38,531 bases of DNA. Origin: an uncultured Pelagibacteraceae bacterium (GTDB taxonomy: Bacteria; Pseudomonadota; Alphaproteobacteria; Pelagibacterales; AG-422-B15). The stretch lies in NCBI GenBank assembly GCA_902584815.1, contig CACIBF010000011.1, positions 1 through 38,531 on the forward strand, in the 5' to 3' direction. The notes under the pieces are model-generated. The model did not search any database. It was not told the origin of the DNA and saw nothing but the letters and a program-made list of their open reading frames with translations. The translations under genes and the position numbers were made by a program. Each line of letters begins with the position of its first letter. Position 1 is the first letter of the stretch. Shown here piece by piece: positions 1-8,252 of the stretch.

Positions 1-447
1 CTTAGATCTAACCAGCGAGTCTGTTATTTCTAAAGCCTGTTCACCTGTATCAGGTTGTGAAATTAGTAATTCATCAATGTTAACGCCTAGCTTTTTTGCG
101 TACGCTGGGTCTAATGCGTGCTCCGCATCTATAAATGCGCAGCTATCACCATTTTTTTGAGCTTCAGCTATTACATGAAGTGCTAGAGTTGTTTTTCCAG
201 AAGATTCAGGTCCATAAATCTCAATTATTCTTCCCTTAGGCAGACCTCCAATTCCAAGAGCAACATCCAGGGAAAGAGAACCTGTAGAAATAGACTCAAC
301 ATCCATAACGCTTCTTTGTCCCAATTTCATAATAGAGCCCTTACCATAAGTTTGCTCAATTTGAGACATTGCTACATCTAATGCCTTAGCTTTTTCAGAA
401 CTATCCATTTTCTTATCGTCTACTACTTTCAAATTTGCTTTTGTCAT
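1..447 (-). CDS. recA: RecA recombinase, N-terminal 149 residues (cut by window edge)
   Basis: RecA forms filaments on single-stranded DNA, drives homologous recombination, and triggers LexA self-cleavage in the SOS response. The visible part has the Walker A motif GPESSGKTT at residues 79-87, the Walker B-like strand CAFIDAEHA at 103-111, and the family N-terminus with KGSIMKLG near residue 36. The reading frame is open to the window edge, so only the C-terminal part is missing. The ATG at 447-445 is preceded by GGAGAT. A GTTC-N7-GTTC LexA box lies about 108 bp upstream at 555-569, so SOS regulation is likely. dksA is upstream on the same strand about 200 bp away. Identification is secure. 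Confidence 0.97.
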   Translation of the reverse strand, partial: MTKANLKVVDDKKMDSSEKAKALDVAMSQIEQTYGKGSIMKLGQRSVMDVESISTGSLSLDVALGIGGLPKGRIIEIYGPESSGKTTLALHVIAEAQKNGDSCAFIDAEHALDPAYAKKLGVNIDELLISQPDTGEQALEITDSLVRSK

Positions 448-554
448 TTTTTATCTCCAATATATTATTGAGTATTAATGTTCTTAATGTACTTATTTTG
501 TTCCTTTTTGCAATATAGAATAACATATTGTTTTTATTGAATAATTAAATTTTT

Positions 555-569
555 GTTCTTTTCTTGTTC
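555..569. promoter_or_regulatory. Alphaproteobacterial LexA (SOS) box upstream of recA
   Basis: The sequence reads GTTC, seven bases (TTTTCTT), GTTC, which matches the direct-repeat operator GTTC-N7-GTTC known for LexA of alphaproteobacteria. It lies in the recA upstream region, 108 bp from the start codon. The match at both half-sites and the position beside the expected target make this convincing. I could not fix the recA -10/-35 boxes relative to it, so whether it overlaps the promoter is unknown. Confidence 0.75.
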
Positions 570-647
570 TGGAAAATTACATGTTTTATCAACAAGTGAT
601 TCTCAAATACAATAATAAATTAATTATCTTAATATTGATATGAATAG

Positions 648-1061
648 TTAATCGTCAGAGTGAAGTTTTTCGTCTGTTTCGTGCATTTCTTGAGCTTCAA
701 TACTTAGAGTTGTCACTGGTCTTGCATCAAGTCTTGCGATATTGATTGGTTCCCCAGTTACCTCACAGTATCCATAAGTTCCATTTTCAATTCTATGAAG
801 AGCGGCATCAATTTTTGCAATTAATTTTCTTTGTCTATCTCTCGTTCTTAATTCAAGAGTTTTTTCAGATTCTTGAGTGGCTCGATCAGAAATATCGGCG
901 GGGGCAATTGAATCCTGCAAATTTTCCACTGTTTCTTTGCTTTCTTTAAATATTTCTTGCTTCCAATTCTCTAGCTTTTGCTTGAAATACTGTTTTTGCT
1001 TAGCATTCATAAATTTTTCAGATTTAAGAGGTTTGTAGTTTTTTGGAAGCTTAGTGGCCAT
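648..1061 (-). CDS. dksA: DksA/TraR family RNA polymerase-binding transcription factor
   Basis: DksA binds in the RNA polymerase secondary channel and, with ppGpp, adjusts rRNA and amino acid promoters. The 137-residue protein has the long coiled coil (about residues 20-95) with the acidic tip ADISDRA at 55-61, followed by the C-terminal globular domain YGYCEVTGEP...LSIEAQ. Of the four positions that are zinc-binding cysteines in E. coli DksA, only Cys99 remains; the others are Thr102, Ser120 and Ala123. One-cysteine DksA proteins are known in alphaproteobacteria such as Rhodobacter and still function. The start has a strong AAGGAG site. A sigma-70-like promoter is visible at 1095-1123. The gene is divergent from moxR. 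Confidence 0.93.
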   Translation of the reverse strand: MATKLPKNYKPLKSEKFMNAKQKQYFKQKLENWKQEIFKESKETVENLQDSIAPADISDRATQESEKTLELRTRDRQRKLIAKIDAALHRIENGTYGYCEVTGEPINIARLDARPVTTLSIEAQEMHETDEKLHSDD

Positions 1062-1094
1062 ATTAACTCCTTAAAAAAGCATTAATTTCGGTGT

Positions 1095-1123
1095 TTTTTA
1101 TTGCTTTTTTAGATGTAAGTCAA
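1095..1123 (-). promoter_or_regulatory. Putative dksA promoter
   Basis: On the minus strand TTGACT (1123-1118, five of six to the -35 consensus) is followed after 17 bp by TAAAAA (1100-1095, four of six to the -10 consensus). The -10 lies 33 bp upstream of the dksA start. The spacing is ideal, but an AT-rich background makes weak matches common. Confidence 0.4.
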
Positions 1124-1139
1124 ATGAACAATGTCTTTT

Positions 1140-1168
1140 TTGTAGTTGATAAATAGCTGAAATATAAT
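1140..1168 (+). promoter_or_regulatory. Putative promoter of the moxR-VWA operon
   Basis: A perfect TATAAT at 1163-1168 is preceded, after 17 bp, by TTGTAG at 1140-1145 (three of six to TTGACA). The -10 box lies 30 bp before the ATG at 1199, leaving a short leader with a GAGGAG ribosome-binding site at 1188-1193. The perfect -10 and good spacing support the call; the -35 is weak. Confidence 0.5.
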
Positions 1169-1198
1169 ATCTTTTCGATAATTTTTTGAGGAGTCACA

Positions 1199-2053
1199 AT
1201 GAAATTTGAAGGAACTAAAAATTATATTGCAACTGAAGATCTAAAAGTTGCTGTAAATGCAGCAATAACCCTAGAAAGACCTATCATTGTAAAAGGCGAG
1301 CCTGGAACAGGTAAAACAATGCTTGCTCACGAAGTTGCAGATGCAATTGGGGCTGAAATAATTACTTGGCATATTAAGTCCACAACTAAAGCTCAGCAAG
1401 GTCTATATGAATATGATGCTGTTACAAGACTTAGAGACTCTCAATTGGGCGATGAAAAAGTTAAAGATATTAAAAATTATATCAGTAAAGGGAAGTTGTG
1501 GAATGCGTTTGAAAGCGATAAACGACCTGTATTACTAATCGATGAAATCGATAAAGCTGATATTGAATTTCCAAACGATCTGCTTCTTGAGTTGGATAAA
1601 ATGGAATTTTTCGTATACGAAACTGGTGAAACAATTAAAGCAAAAAACAGGCCTATCGTTATTATTACTTCAAATAATGAAAAAGAGCTACCTGACGCGT
1701 TTTTAAGAAGATGTTTTTTCCATTACATCAAGTTTCCTGACGCTGATACTATGGAAGAAATTGTAAATGTTCATTTTCCAGATATTAAGCAAGATTTAAT
1801 AAGAGAAGCATTTCAAATATTTTATGATATGCGTGATATTCCAGGTGTTAAAAAGAAACCATCTACATCTGAACTCATAGACTGGCTAAAATTATTGATG
1901 ACTGATGATGTTGACGCAAAAACATTAAAAGAAAAAGATCCGAAAAAACTCATACCCCCACTTCATGGAGCTCTTCTCAAAAATGAGCAAGATGTTCATT
2001 TACTTGAGAGATTGGCGTTTATTGCCAGAAGAGAAAATGAAAGTATCGACTAG
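1199..2053 (+). CDS. MoxR-family AAA+ ATPase
   Basis: MoxR ATPases act with VWA-domain partners as chaperones that mature or activate enzyme complexes, often by metal-cofactor insertion. The 284-residue protein has Walker A GEPGTGKT at 33-40, Walker B LLIDEID near 112-118, a sensor region IITSNNEKELPDAF and the arginine pair FLRRC. It is close in layout to the CoxD-type MoxR branch that pairs with CoxE-like VWA proteins. The start at 1199 has GAGGAG six bases upstream and a visible promoter. The stop is 5 bp before the VWA gene, so the two are co-transcribed and almost certainly partners. The substrate complex is unknown; no carbon monoxide dehydrogenase or methanol dehydrogenase genes are nearby. 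Confidence 0.9.
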   Translation: MKFEGTKNYIATEDLKVAVNAAITLERPIIVKGEPGTGKTMLAHEVADAIGAEIITWHIKSTTKAQQGLYEYDAVTRLRDSQLGDEKVKDIKNYISKGKLWNAFESDKRPVLLIDEIDKADIEFPNDLLLELDKMEFFVYETGETIKAKNRPIVIITSNNEKELPDAFLRRCFFHYIKFPDADTMEEIVNVHFPDIKQDLIREAFQIFYDMRDIPGVKKKPSTSELIDWLKLLMTDDVDAKTLKEKDPKKLIPPLHGALLKNEQDVHLLERLAFIARRENESID

Positions 2054-2058
2054 TATCT

Positions 2059-3237
2059 ATGTTTCTTAATTTTTTCTTTGATTTAAAACAGGCTCAACTT
2101 CCTGTTTCTCTAAAAGAATATCTAATGTTAATGGATGCAATGGACAAACGAGTTATTTCATCATTTGATGTGAATGACTTTTACTTCTTAAGTAGATCGG
2201 CGCTTATTAAAGACGAACGACATCTGGATAAGTTTGATAAAGTTTTTGGACACTCCTTTAAAGGTCTTGAAAATAAATCAGAAACTACAGAAGCTGAGAT
2301 TCCTGAGGAGTGGCTCAAGCTTATGGGTCAAAAATACTTATCAGATGAAGAAAAAAAACTGGTTGAGTCTCTTGGAGGGTGGGACAAATTAATGGAAACA
2401 CTTAAGCAACGATTAGAAGAACAAAAAAAGAGGCATCAAGGTGGCAGCAAATGGATTGGAACAGGTGGAACATCTCCATTCGGCGCATATGGATACAATC
2501 CAGAGGGTATAAGAATTGGCCAAAAAGAAAGTCGCAATAAAAAGGCTGTGAAGGTGTGGGATAAAAGAGAGTTTAAAAATCTTGATGGAGATGTTGAGCT
2601 TGGAACTAGAAATATCAAAGTTGCTCTTCGTCGATTACGGAAGTTTGCAAGGGAAGGTGCTGATACCGAGCTAGATCTTGATGGTACGATTAAGTCAACA
2701 GCGCATAAGGGCTACATAGACGTAAAAATGATGCCGGAAAGAAGAAATAAAATAAAAGTTTTAATCTTCTTCGATGTTGGAGGCTCAATGGATGCACATG
2801 TTAAAATTTGTGAAGAATTATTTTCTGCGGCTAAAACAGAATTTAAGCATATGGAATATTTCTATTATCATAATTGTCTTTATGACTATGTATGGAAAGA
2901 TAATAAAAGAAGATACAATGAACATGTATCAACGTGGGATGTTTTACATACTTACCCATCTGATTATAAAGTAATTTTTGTTGGAGATGCAGAAATGAGT
3001 CCCTACGAAATAACTTATCCTGGGGGAAGTACTGAATATTGGAATGAAGAGTCTGGTGAAAAATGGTTAAATCGTACACTTGATGTCTATGAAAATGCTA
3101 TATGGCTAAATCCTGTACCACAACAATATTGGAATAGAATTGCATCAACAAATATCTTGCAGCAAATTTTTTCAAATCGCATGTTTCCACTAACAATAGA
3201 TGGAATTGATCAGGCGATGAGAGAACTCAATAAATAA
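2059..3237 (+). CDS. VWA domain-containing CoxE-like protein, partner of the MoxR ATPase
   Basis: The 392-residue protein has a poorly conserved N-terminal half with charged helices, then a von Willebrand A domain. The metal-ion-dependent adhesion motif reads DVGGSM at 239-244, so the first serine of the usual DxSxS is glycine; a DVGGSM form is typical of this conserved family rather than damage. A linker at 128-150 is rich in glycine. Cytoplasmic, no signal peptide. By family analogy it works with the MoxR ATPase just upstream to remodel an unknown target. The DMT transporter gene begins 8 bp after its stop. Confidence 0.85.
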   Translation: MFLNFFFDLKQAQLPVSLKEYLMLMDAMDKRVISSFDVNDFYFLSRSALIKDERHLDKFDKVFGHSFKGLENKSETTEAEIPEEWLKLMGQKYLSDEEKKLVESLGGWDKLMETLKQRLEEQKKRHQGGSKWIGTGGTSPFGAYGYNPEGIRIGQKESRNKKAVKVWDKREFKNLDGDVELGTRNIKVALRRLRKFAREGADTELDLDGTIKSTAHKGYIDVKMMPERRNKIKVLIFFDVGGSMDAHVKICEELFSAAKTEFKHMEYFYYHNCLYDYVWKDNKRRYNEHVSTWDVLHTYPSDYKVIFVGDAEMSPYEITYPGGSTEYWNEESGEKWLNRTLDVYENAIWLNPVPQQYWNRIASTNILQQIFSNRMFPLTIDGIDQAMRELNK

Positions 3238-3245
3238 CATTTTAA

Positions 3246-4121
3246 ATGTTAAGTAAACAGAACTTCTTTATTGGCGCTGCTTTTTTATGTCTTGGGCTAA
3301 TCATAGTTCCAATCAATGATGCGCTTGCTAAAATACTAAGCTCTGATCTTAATATAATGGAAGTTATATGGTCACGATTTTTTGGGCATTTTATCTTCCT
3401 TGTTCCAATTGCTCTTTATATTCATGGTAAAGAAAAATTTATTAATAAAGAAACTACTCAACAAGTAATTAGGGGAATGTTAATTTTTATCGGCACAGCA
3501 TTATTCTATATAGCTATTGCAAAGATACCGCTTGCTGATGCTCTAAGTCTTCTATTAATTGCACCTATAATTGTTGTAATATTTTCTTCTAAAATGTTGA
3601 GAGAACAAATTTCAACTTTAAAGATCCTATGTGTGGGCCTTGGATTTATTGGAACATTATTAGTTGTTCAACCAGGATTTGGTGAATTTCACTCAAGTTC
3701 ATTGTTTGCTTTAGCATCTGGCTTTTGTTATGCATTTTATATTATATACACAAGAAAACTGAATTTCTCCTCTGATCCAATTATTAGTCTTAGCTTTACT
3801 GCCATCCCTGGTGCAATCGTAATGACTTTATTGCTGCCTTTTTTCTGGGAAAGTAGCCCTGATTTAAAACAAATACTAATAATGGGATCAATTGGTCCTG
3901 TCGTAATTTTAGCTCATTTTCTAATAATCAAGGCATATCAATATGCTGAAGCAAGCTTATTAGCCCCATTTCACTATTTTGAAATTGTCAGTAATGTGAT
4001 AATAAGCGTTTTATATTTTAGAGATATACCAAGTATAATCGTATCAATTGGAATTATGTGCATTATAACAAGTGGTATAGCAGTAAATTTAAACTTTGAA
4101 AAAAAAGATGCTAAAGAATAA
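3246..4121 (+). CDS. DMT-superfamily (EamA) transporter
   Basis: This 291-residue integral membrane protein has about ten hydrophobic helices and two EamA repeats, the usual layout of drug/metabolite transporters. The first repeat begins with a conserved patch near NDALAK...VIWSRFFGHF (residues 23-50), and the second with the ALASGFCYAFYIIYTRK segment (about 157-173). Family members export or import amino acids, nucleosides or other metabolites, and the sequence does not reveal the substrate. The gene follows the VWA gene with 8 bp between them and its end overlaps the dus start by 14 bp, so it may share the moxR transcript. No clear Shine-Dalgarno site. Confidence 0.85.
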   Translation: MLSKQNFFIGAAFLCLGLIIVPINDALAKILSSDLNIMEVIWSRFFGHFIFLVPIALYIHGKEKFINKETTQQVIRGMLIFIGTALFYIAIAKIPLADALSLLLIAPIIVVIFSSKMLREQISTLKILCVGLGFIGTLLVVQPGFGEFHSSSLFALASGFCYAFYIIYTRKLNFSSDPIISLSFTAIPGAIVMTLLLPFFWESSPDLKQILIMGSIGPVVILAHFLIIKAYQYAEASLLAPFHYFEIVSNVIISVLYFRDIPSIIVSIGIMCIITSGIAVNLNFEKKDAKE

Positions 4122-5073
4122 TTATACTTTTTCTGTTGCCCCAATGATGGGCGTTACAACTCCAAGCGCGCGTTTTATGTACAGGCTTATATCCAAAAAA
4201 GCTGTTCTATTTACTGAGATGGTAGCAAGCCAAGCTATATACCGTGGTGACTATAACAAATTTTTAAAGAAAAATTCAATTGAAGAGCCAGTAGTTCTTC
4301 AGGTTGGTGGATCTGATAATGAGTTATTAAAATTTAGCACAAATCTTGCAAATAAATATGGCTATCAAGGTGTAAACCTAAATGTTGGGTGTCCTTCAAA
4401 AAAAGTTTCTCAGGGTCGAATGGGTGCATGTTTAATGAAAGAAGCAGACATAGTAAGAAGTTGCGTTAAAGCAATGATTAGTGAGTCATCTTCTGAAGTT
4501 TCAGTCAAATGTCGAATTGGTGTAGACGAGTTTGAATCATACAATTTTTTTAAGGAATTTATTTCAAATGTATCTGATAGTGGCTGCAATACATTTTTTG
4601 TTCATGCTCGTAAAGCATTCTTAAAAGGTTTAGATCCTAAAAAAAATAGAACTCTTCCTCCACTAAAATATGACTATGTATATAAATTAAAGAAAGAAAT
4701 GCCTCAATTAAACATCATTATTAATGGGGGGATTCAAACTTTAGAAGAATGTCATAATCAATTAAAATCAGTAGATGGGGTCATGATTGGTAGATCTATA
4801 CAGGCAAATCCTTTTTTTCTAGAGGAGGTTGATCATCAATTTTATAACCAAAAGATAAGGTCTCTTGAAAAAAATCAAGTAATTGCAAAATATTTTGAAT
4901 ATGTGAAAGAAAATATTGATACGGTGTCAACTTATGAATTATTAAGTCCTCTTCTCGCATTATGCTTTGGAATACCTGGGTCGAAAAAATTTAAACAAGA
5001 AGTTAATGATTTAATTCGAAATAAAGACCTAGAAAAACTTGAAAATACTTATTTAAATTTAATTGCTGCTTAA
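4108..5073 (+). CDS. dusA: tRNA-dihydrouridine synthase, DusA type
   Basis: The enzyme uses FMN and NADPH to reduce uridine to dihydrouridine in the tRNA D-loop (positions 20/20a for DusA). The sequence shows the N-terminal APMMGVTTPSARFMYR barrel start, the LNVGCPS motif with the catalytic cysteine (residue 95), VKCRIGVD, the FVHARKAFLKGLDPKKNR segment characteristic of DusA, and the phosphate-binding INGGI and MIGRS motifs. I chose the ATG at 4108; a TTG at 4096 in the same frame would add four residues but lies deeper in the DMT gene. The product is 321 residues. It converges on the pirin gene with 5 bp between the stops. Confidence 0.92.
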   Translation: MLKNNYTFSVAPMMGVTTPSARFMYRLISKKAVLFTEMVASQAIYRGDYNKFLKKNSIEEPVVLQVGGSDNELLKFSTNLANKYGYQGVNLNVGCPSKKVSQGRMGACLMKEADIVRSCVKAMISESSSEVSVKCRIGVDEFESYNFFKEFISNVSDSGCNTFFVHARKAFLKGLDPKKNRTLPPLKYDYVYKLKKEMPQLNIIINGGIQTLEECHNQLKSVDGVMIGRSIQANPFFLEEVDHQFYNQKIRSLEKNQVIAKYFEYVKENIDTVSTYELLSPLLALCFGIPGSKKFKQEVNDLIRNKDLEKLENTYLNLIAA

Positions 5074-5078
5074 ATACT

Positions 5079-5921
5079 TCAGTACTTAGCAAAGCTTCCA
5101 TTATTAAAATCCTGAATAGCTTGTTGCACCTCTTCCCTTGTATTCATTACAAATGGCCCACCTCTTGCAATAGGCTCTCTAATTGGTTTTCCAGAAATTA
5201 ATAAAAATTTAGACTTGGTTTCAGATGCAACCATTAACTTATTACCTTTTTCCAGAAGTATAAGCTTAGAACTTTCTAAATCATTATTTTCTTCATCCCC
5301 TATCCTAATCCTACCTTCAACTAAATAAATAAAAGAGTTGTTTTCTTCTGGAATCTCAAAATCGAAAATTTTTCCTTCCTCAAGTTCAACATCAAAATAT
5401 GTTGGGTTTACATTATGATTAGTGACGGACCCTTTAATATATGAATACTCACCTGCTATGATTTTAATGCTCTTTTCATTATCTTGATAACAAGGAATTT
5501 TTTCAGAGTCGATGTACAAATACTCCGGTTTATTTTTTTTTAAATCTGAAGGCATATTAATCCAAAGTTGAAACCCGTGCAGTTTTCCATTCTCCATAGC
5601 TGGCATTTCTGAATGAATTATCCCACGACCTGTTTTCATCCATTGGACATCACCCGGAGACATTTTTCCTTGACCGCCCGCACTATCTTTATGCTCAAAT
5701 TCTCCGTTAAGCATATATGTCACTGTTTCAATACCTCTATGAGGATGAGGGGGGAAGCCCTTTATATAGTCTTCTGGATTTTCGGATCCAAATTCATCAA
5801 GCATTAAAAATGGATCAAAATAATCTATTTGACTGGTCCCGATACTTCGTTTGAGCTTTACTCCCGCTCCATCTGAGGTTTCAATTGGGTCAATAATTTG
5901 CTTAATCTTGATTGGATTCAT
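5079..5921 (-). CDS. Pirin-family bicupin protein
   Basis: Pirins are two-cupin proteins that bind iron; some bacterial members oxidise quercetin with O2, others bind regulators. The 280-residue length is normal. The metal ligands of the first cupin are all present: His59 and His61 (PPHPHRG), His103 and Glu105 (IIHSEMP). The C-terminal cupin is present but lacks an obvious metal set, as is usual. Cytoplasmic. It begins a minus-strand unit running toward dus, with the nitroreductase gene 13 bp upstream. The natural substrate here cannot be told. Confidence 0.9.
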   Translation of the reverse strand: MNPIKIKQIIDPIETSDGAGVKLKRSIGTSQIDYFDPFLMLDEFGSENPEDYIKGFPPHPHRGIETVTYMLNGEFEHKDSAGGQGKMSPGDVQWMKTGRGIIHSEMPAMENGKLHGFQLWINMPSDLKKNKPEYLYIDSEKIPCYQDNEKSIKIIAGEYSYIKGSVTNHNVNPTYFDVELEEGKIFDFEIPEENNSFIYLVEGRIRIGDEENNDLESSKLILLEKGNKLMVASETKSKFLLISGKPIREPIARGGPFVMNTREEVQQAIQDFNNGSFAKY

Positions 5922-5934
5922 AAAAATATATTAA

Positions 5935-6510
5935 TTAAATAATATTTGCTACTTCAGCAAATTCATATCTTGCTCCTCTAGGTTTCCCTTTAGGCTCAAT
6001 TCCGTATCCTAATGTGCATAAGAAATTACTTCGTAATGAAGTATCTTTAAAAAATTCATTATCAACCCCCTTATTGTCGAATCCACTCATTGGACCTGCA
6101 TCTAAACCAAGCGCGTTAACTGCTTTTAAAAAATACCCAGCTTGTAAACTACTGTTTCTGAACGCGGTGGCATAAGCTAATTCTTTATTATTTTCGAAAA
6201 AAACTTTAGCATCTGTAGCTTTAAAGTTTCGGGGAAGATCGTTAAAGAACATTGTATCCATAGCAATTATTAGAGTAATTGGAGCTTTTTTTACTTTTTC
6301 TTTATTTGAATCTATTAAAAAAGGACCAATTCTATCTTTAGCCTCTTTTGATTTTAAAAATACAAGCCTTAATGGACTACTATTAAATGAGGTAGCACTC
6401 CATTTAGTCAGTTCGTACAACTCATGCAGAACATTGTCATCAACTTCTTTATCAGAATAATTATAAGTAGTTACAGTATCTATAAAAATTCTTTTAATAT
6501 CTTCATTCAT
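5935..6510 (-). CDS. Nitroreductase-family protein, RutE/HadB-like
   Basis: The 191-residue protein is an FMN-dependent nitroreductase-fold oxidoreductase. The N-terminal segment, with YELTKWSATSFNSSPLR at about residues 31-47, and the C-terminal LCTLGYGIEPKGKPR match the RutE branch, which reduces malonic semialdehyde or reactive aldehydes in pyrimidine breakdown. No other rut genes are nearby, so the true substrate is open. The gene is 13 bp upstream of pirin and 53 bp downstream of glutathione peroxidase on the same strand. A grouping of small redox enzymes suggests a detoxification role, which is inference. Confidence 0.82.
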   Translation of the reverse strand: MNEDIKRIFIDTVTTYNYSDKEVDDNVLHELYELTKWSATSFNSSPLRLVFLKSKEAKDRIGPFLIDSNKEKVKKAPITLIIAMDTMFFNDLPRNFKATDAKVFFENNKELAYATAFRNSSLQAGYFLKAVNALGLDAGPMSGFDNKGVDNEFFKDTSLRSNFLCTLGYGIEPKGKPRGARYEFAEVANII

Positions 6511-6563
6511 TCTTATCTTCCTCTAAAATTAAATGACAACTGTTTTTCTTTAAGACTATTTTG

Positions 6564-7031
6564 TTAGAGTATTTCCTTAATACTATCTTCAATCATTTCT
6601 GGGGTTTTTTGTGTTCCAAAGCCTTTTACAAATTCACCATTTTTATTTATTAAAAATTTTGAGAAGTTCCATTGAATTTCTCTGCCAGATTGATCTTCTA
6701 AAAACTTAAATAATGGAGAAGCATTATCACCTTTTACATCAACTTTATCAAACAATGGAAAGGATACATTATATTTGGTATCACAAAATGTTTTAATCTC
6801 TTCATTTGTTCCCGACTCTTGACTGCCAAACTGATTACAAGGAAAAGCTAATATTTCTAAACCTTGATCTTTATATTTTTCATATAAAGCCTGTAATCCT
6901 GTGTATTGAGGGGTAAAACCACAAGCGCTTGCTACATTAACTATTAAGAGCGTTTTACCTTTAAAATCTGATAAACTTACTTTTGTTAAATCGATATTAT
7001 TGACTTCAAAATGATGAATATTATTGCTCAT
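6564..7031 (-). CDS. Glutathione peroxidase family thiol peroxidase (Cys type)
   Basis: The 155-residue protein reduces hydrogen or lipid peroxides, using glutathione or more often thioredoxin in bacterial members. The peroxidatic residue is Cys37 in NVASACGFT, in place of selenocysteine. The other signature pieces are present: FPCNQFGSQE (Cys65, which is the resolving-cysteine region in thioredoxin-dependent members, and Gln71) and WNFSKFLI (the Trp-Asn pair). No signal peptide, so cytoplasmic. Hydrogen peroxide made by the sarcosine oxidase encoded further along is one possible source of substrate. Confidence 0.93.
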   Translation of the reverse strand: MSNNIHHFEVNNIDLTKVSLSDFKGKTLLIVNVASACGFTPQYTGLQALYEKYKDQGLEILAFPCNQFGSQESGTNEEIKTFCDTKYNVSFPLFDKVDVKGDNASPLFKFLEDQSGREIQWNFSKFLINKNGEFVKGFGTQKTPEMIEDSIKEIL

Positions 7032-7108
7032 TTAATTGCCCTTCTATTATATATAAATTTTATACTTAAATTTAATATAGTTTGAAGTAAATAAGATCAA
7101 CCAAAAAA

Positions 7109-8056
7109 TTAGATCTTTAGAATTAATTTTCCTTTCACGTGACCAGTTGCAAGATGCTCATAAGCATCTTTAAATTGATCAAAGTCATAAACTTTTTCAA
7201 TGGCTGGTTTGATTTTATTCTCTTCCACCCAAAGCCTGATCATATTTAAATCAGATGTTCTTGATCGACATATAACTATTTTTGATTTTTTTTTCGATAA
7301 CACACTTTTAACCACATCAATTGATGAATAGATTGACGGCTGGGTTGTTACATAAATTCCATTAGATGTAAGGCAGTGTTCTACTTCATTTATAGCTTTG
7401 TTGCCCTGGACATCAAAAATAACATCATACTGATCTTCAAGATTTACAAAATCATCTTTTGTATAGTTAATGATTCTGTCAGGCTTATAATCATTTTTTA
7501 TTCGTTCTGAATTATTTGGACTTGTTACAACAGTTATCTCACCGCCAAATATTTTTGCTATCTGAGTTGCCATTGTTCCAGTGCCGCCAGATGCACCATT
7601 AATTAAGACTTTGTGACCATTTCGAATGGGAGCTAAATCTCTAAGAGATATTAATGAGGTTAAAGCCCCACACGGAATAGCGGAAGCTTCAGATAGTGAA
7701 ATATTATTTGGAGCTAATGCAATAGCTTTCTCAGATATACATACCATTTCTGCAGCTGATCCATTATTTAAGAGTGGTTGTGCCCAACCATATACTGCAT
7801 CTCCAACTTTAAACCCACTGACTCTATTGCCAGTTTCTGTAATGATACCAGCAAAATCACTTCCGGTAATCCTGGGAAACTTCAACAGGTCGCTCATAGG
7901 TCTAAATCCACCTCTTCTAGCCTTTGCATCAACAGGATTTAATGAAATTGAATCTACTTTGATTAAAACTTCATTAGACTTAGGCTTGGGAATAGAAACA
8001 TCTTGTATTTTTAGGACTTCTGGTCCGCCATAAGTATTATAAACAACTGCTTTCAT
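7109..8056 (-). CDS. NADPH-dependent quinone oxidoreductase-like MDR protein
   Basis: This 315-residue member of the zinc-free medium-chain dehydrogenase/reductase family has the GroES-like N-terminal domain (to about residue 125) and a Rossmann domain with INGASGGTGTMATQIAK starting near residue 152. The catalytic zinc ligands of alcohol dehydrogenases are absent, as in quinone oxidoreductases and enoyl reductases. It probably reduces a quinone or reactive enone with NADPH. It is divergent from the small zinc-ribbon gene at 8094 with 37 bp between the start codons, and 77 bp upstream of glutathione peroxidase. Confidence 0.85.
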   Translation of the reverse strand: MKAVVYNTYGGPEVLKIQDVSIPKPKSNEVLIKVDSISLNPVDAKARRGGFRPMSDLLKFPRITGSDFAGIITETGNRVSGFKVGDAVYGWAQPLLNNGSAAEMVCISEKAIALAPNNISLSEASAIPCGALTSLISLRDLAPIRNGHKVLINGASGGTGTMATQIAKIFGGEITVVTSPNNSERIKNDYKPDRIINYTKDDFVNLEDQYDVIFDVQGNKAINEVEHCLTSNGIYVTTQPSIYSSIDVVKSVLSKKKSKIVICRSRTSDLNMIRLWVEENKIKPAIEKVYDFDQFKDAYEHLATGHVKGKLILKI

Positions 8057-8093
8057 TAATAAAAAATCTAATTAATAATTAATTATTAATAAT

Positions 8094-8252
8094 ATGATTC
8101 ATAATCAAATATGTCCATGGTGTAATCACTCAATTCAACCAATTGATGTTCACGGTCACTCTCAATGCCCAAACTGTAAAATAAATATTGATCCATGCTG
8201 CTCAGGTGAAAATAGTCAGTGCGCACTAAATCGTGAATATGAGAATGATTAA
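8094..8252 (+). CDS. Small zinc-ribbon protein, 52 residues
   Basis: A short open frame, unannotated in most pipelines because of its size, encodes a 52-residue protein with CPWC at residues 7-10 and CPNC at 25-28, spaced as in a zinc ribbon, followed by DPCCSG at 33-38 and a last Cys at 43. No hydrophobic segment and no signal peptide. The two-knuckle arrangement over such a short frame is very unlikely by chance. It fills the 192-bp gap between the quinone oxidoreductase and the metallo-hydrolase genes, and its TAA overlaps the end of the latter by 3 bp, the two stops facing each other. No clear ribosome-binding site is seen. Function unknown; small zinc ribbons often bind nucleic acids or proteins. 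Confidence 0.65.
   Translation: MIHNQICPWCNHSIQPIDVHGHSQCPNCKINIDPCCSGENSQCALNREYEND

Noticed and set aside
480-503. Second LexA-like box nearer to recA
   Set aside because: GTTC occurs at 480-483 and 500-503, but the spacing is not seven bases, so it does not form the operator.
448-647. Small gene or terminator between dksA and recA
   Set aside because: Apart from the LexA box the 200 bp is AT-rich with no hairpin plus T-run and no credible short frame.
3236-3250. Perfect 7-bp inverted repeat around the VWA stop and DMT start
   Set aside because: AACATTT and AAATGTT with a one-base centre is AT-rich, has no T-run, a loop too short for a terminator, and is likely chance.
6564-7031. Selenocysteine glutathione peroxidase
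   Set aside because: The active-site codon encodes cysteine (Cys37), with no in-frame TGA.
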